A stretch of 28,860 bases of DNA, taken from NCBI GenBank assembly GCA_023375785.1, contig SZWC01025209.1:6615-35474 (forward strand), read 5' to 3'. Made by a program: the position numbers and the translations under genes. Position 1 is the first letter of the stretch. Every line of letters starts with the position of its first letter. Shown in pieces: positions 28,310-28,860 of this stretch. This stretch comes from Penium margaritaceum (Eukaryota > Streptophyta > Zygnematophyceae > Desmidiales > Peniaceae). Below the pieces are notes generated by a model. It had not been told where the DNA came from, searched no databases, and saw nothing but the letters and a program-made list of their open reading frames with translations.

Positions 28310-28860
28310 TATGCCAGCCATATCTATCTTTATATCTATGCCCCAATTAATATCTATACCTACCTCTATATCTACATCTATTCAATTATCTACATGTATA
28401 CCTATATATATCTATATCTATATCCATATCTAAATCTAGATCTATGTATATCTATATATTTCTTTACCTATGTCTTTATCTATATTGATATCTATATCTT
28501 AATCTATACATATTTCTATATCTATATGTACATCTAAATCTGCATCAATATGTACATCTTTGTATCTAAATCTATATATATCTATGTCTATATCGTTATC
28601 TATCTCTATATCTATATCCACACCTAGATCTATATTTATATCTATATCTATAAATATATCTATATCTATTTCCGTATCTTTACGTGAAACTATATCTATA
28701 TCTTTATCTATGTATATATATATCTATCTTTACATCTATATCTATATCTATATCTATATCTATATCTATATCTATATATATCTATATCTATATCTATATC
28801 TATATCTATATCTATATCTATATCTATATCTATATCTATGTCTATGTCTATATCTATATC
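28310..28860. repeat. TATCTA-type microsatellite, runs off the right edge
   Basis: Degenerate TATCTA/TATATC hexamers start near 28318 and become regular toward the right. The last 120 bases are almost pure (TATCTA)n with rare G substitutions. It continues beyond the window. Confidence 0.92.

Noticed and set aside
28310..28860. CRISPR-like or telomeric array
   Set aside because: The repeat is a continuous hexamer without spacers, and the unit is not a plant telomere repeat (TTTAGGG).

Overview
This window is repeat-dominated nuclear DNA, most likely from the green lineage (land plant or streptophyte alga). The main reason is that two retrotransposon primer-binding sites match, over 11 to 12 nt, the 3' end of the plant initiator tRNA-Met (TGGTATCAGAGC). 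I found no intact host gene, tRNA, rRNA or CRISPR array. Nearly everything recognisable is a decayed transposable element, and the organism cannot be narrowed further from this sequence.

Layout. (1) 1-2776, minus strand: the 5' part of a Ty1/copia element 'A', with a gag frame running off the left edge, a very long untranslated leader full of triplet repeats, and a 12-nt PBS. (2) 2777-3787: an LTR-like block that appears to serve both as 5' LTR of A and 3' LTR of the next element. (3) 3788-10461, minus strand: copia element 'B', the best preserved, with PPT, RNase H, reverse transcriptase, integrase, protease, gag, PBS and a 643-bp 5' LTR. (4) 10462 to about 14157, plus strand: copia element 'C', related to B but lacking its 5' end and its whole RT, with a 36-bp minisatellite in the integrase-RT hinge. 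(5) 14158-20310, plus strand: copia element 'D', with both LTRs, a degraded PBS and a probable 5-bp target-site duplication; its hinge holds a separate 33-bp tandem repeat. (6) 20511-20556: a GA microsatellite. (7) About 20640-21883, minus strand: a fossil pogo/CENP-B-like (DDE_1) DNA transposase. (8) About 24600-27341, plus strand: a decayed Ty3/gypsy element (gag, zinc knuckle, protease trace, RT with YLDD). (9) 27342-28290: unassigned. (10) About 28310-28860: a TATCTA-type microsatellite running off the right edge.

The copia elements encode the usual machinery: Gag forms particles, protease matures it, RT/RNase H copies RNA into DNA primed from the PBS and PPT, and integrase inserts the DNA. 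None looks autonomous here. The most unusual observations are: a 3.4-kb integrase-RT-RNase H frame in B interrupted only by TAG codons (eight of them, no frameshift); a four-site array of TGACGTCA-type palindromes at about 20-bp spacing in B's leader; two identical double-hairpin repeats flanking about 1.5 kb of triplet-rich DNA in A's leader; and minisatellite growth at the same hinge position in C and D. I did not find a convincing new multi-gene system.
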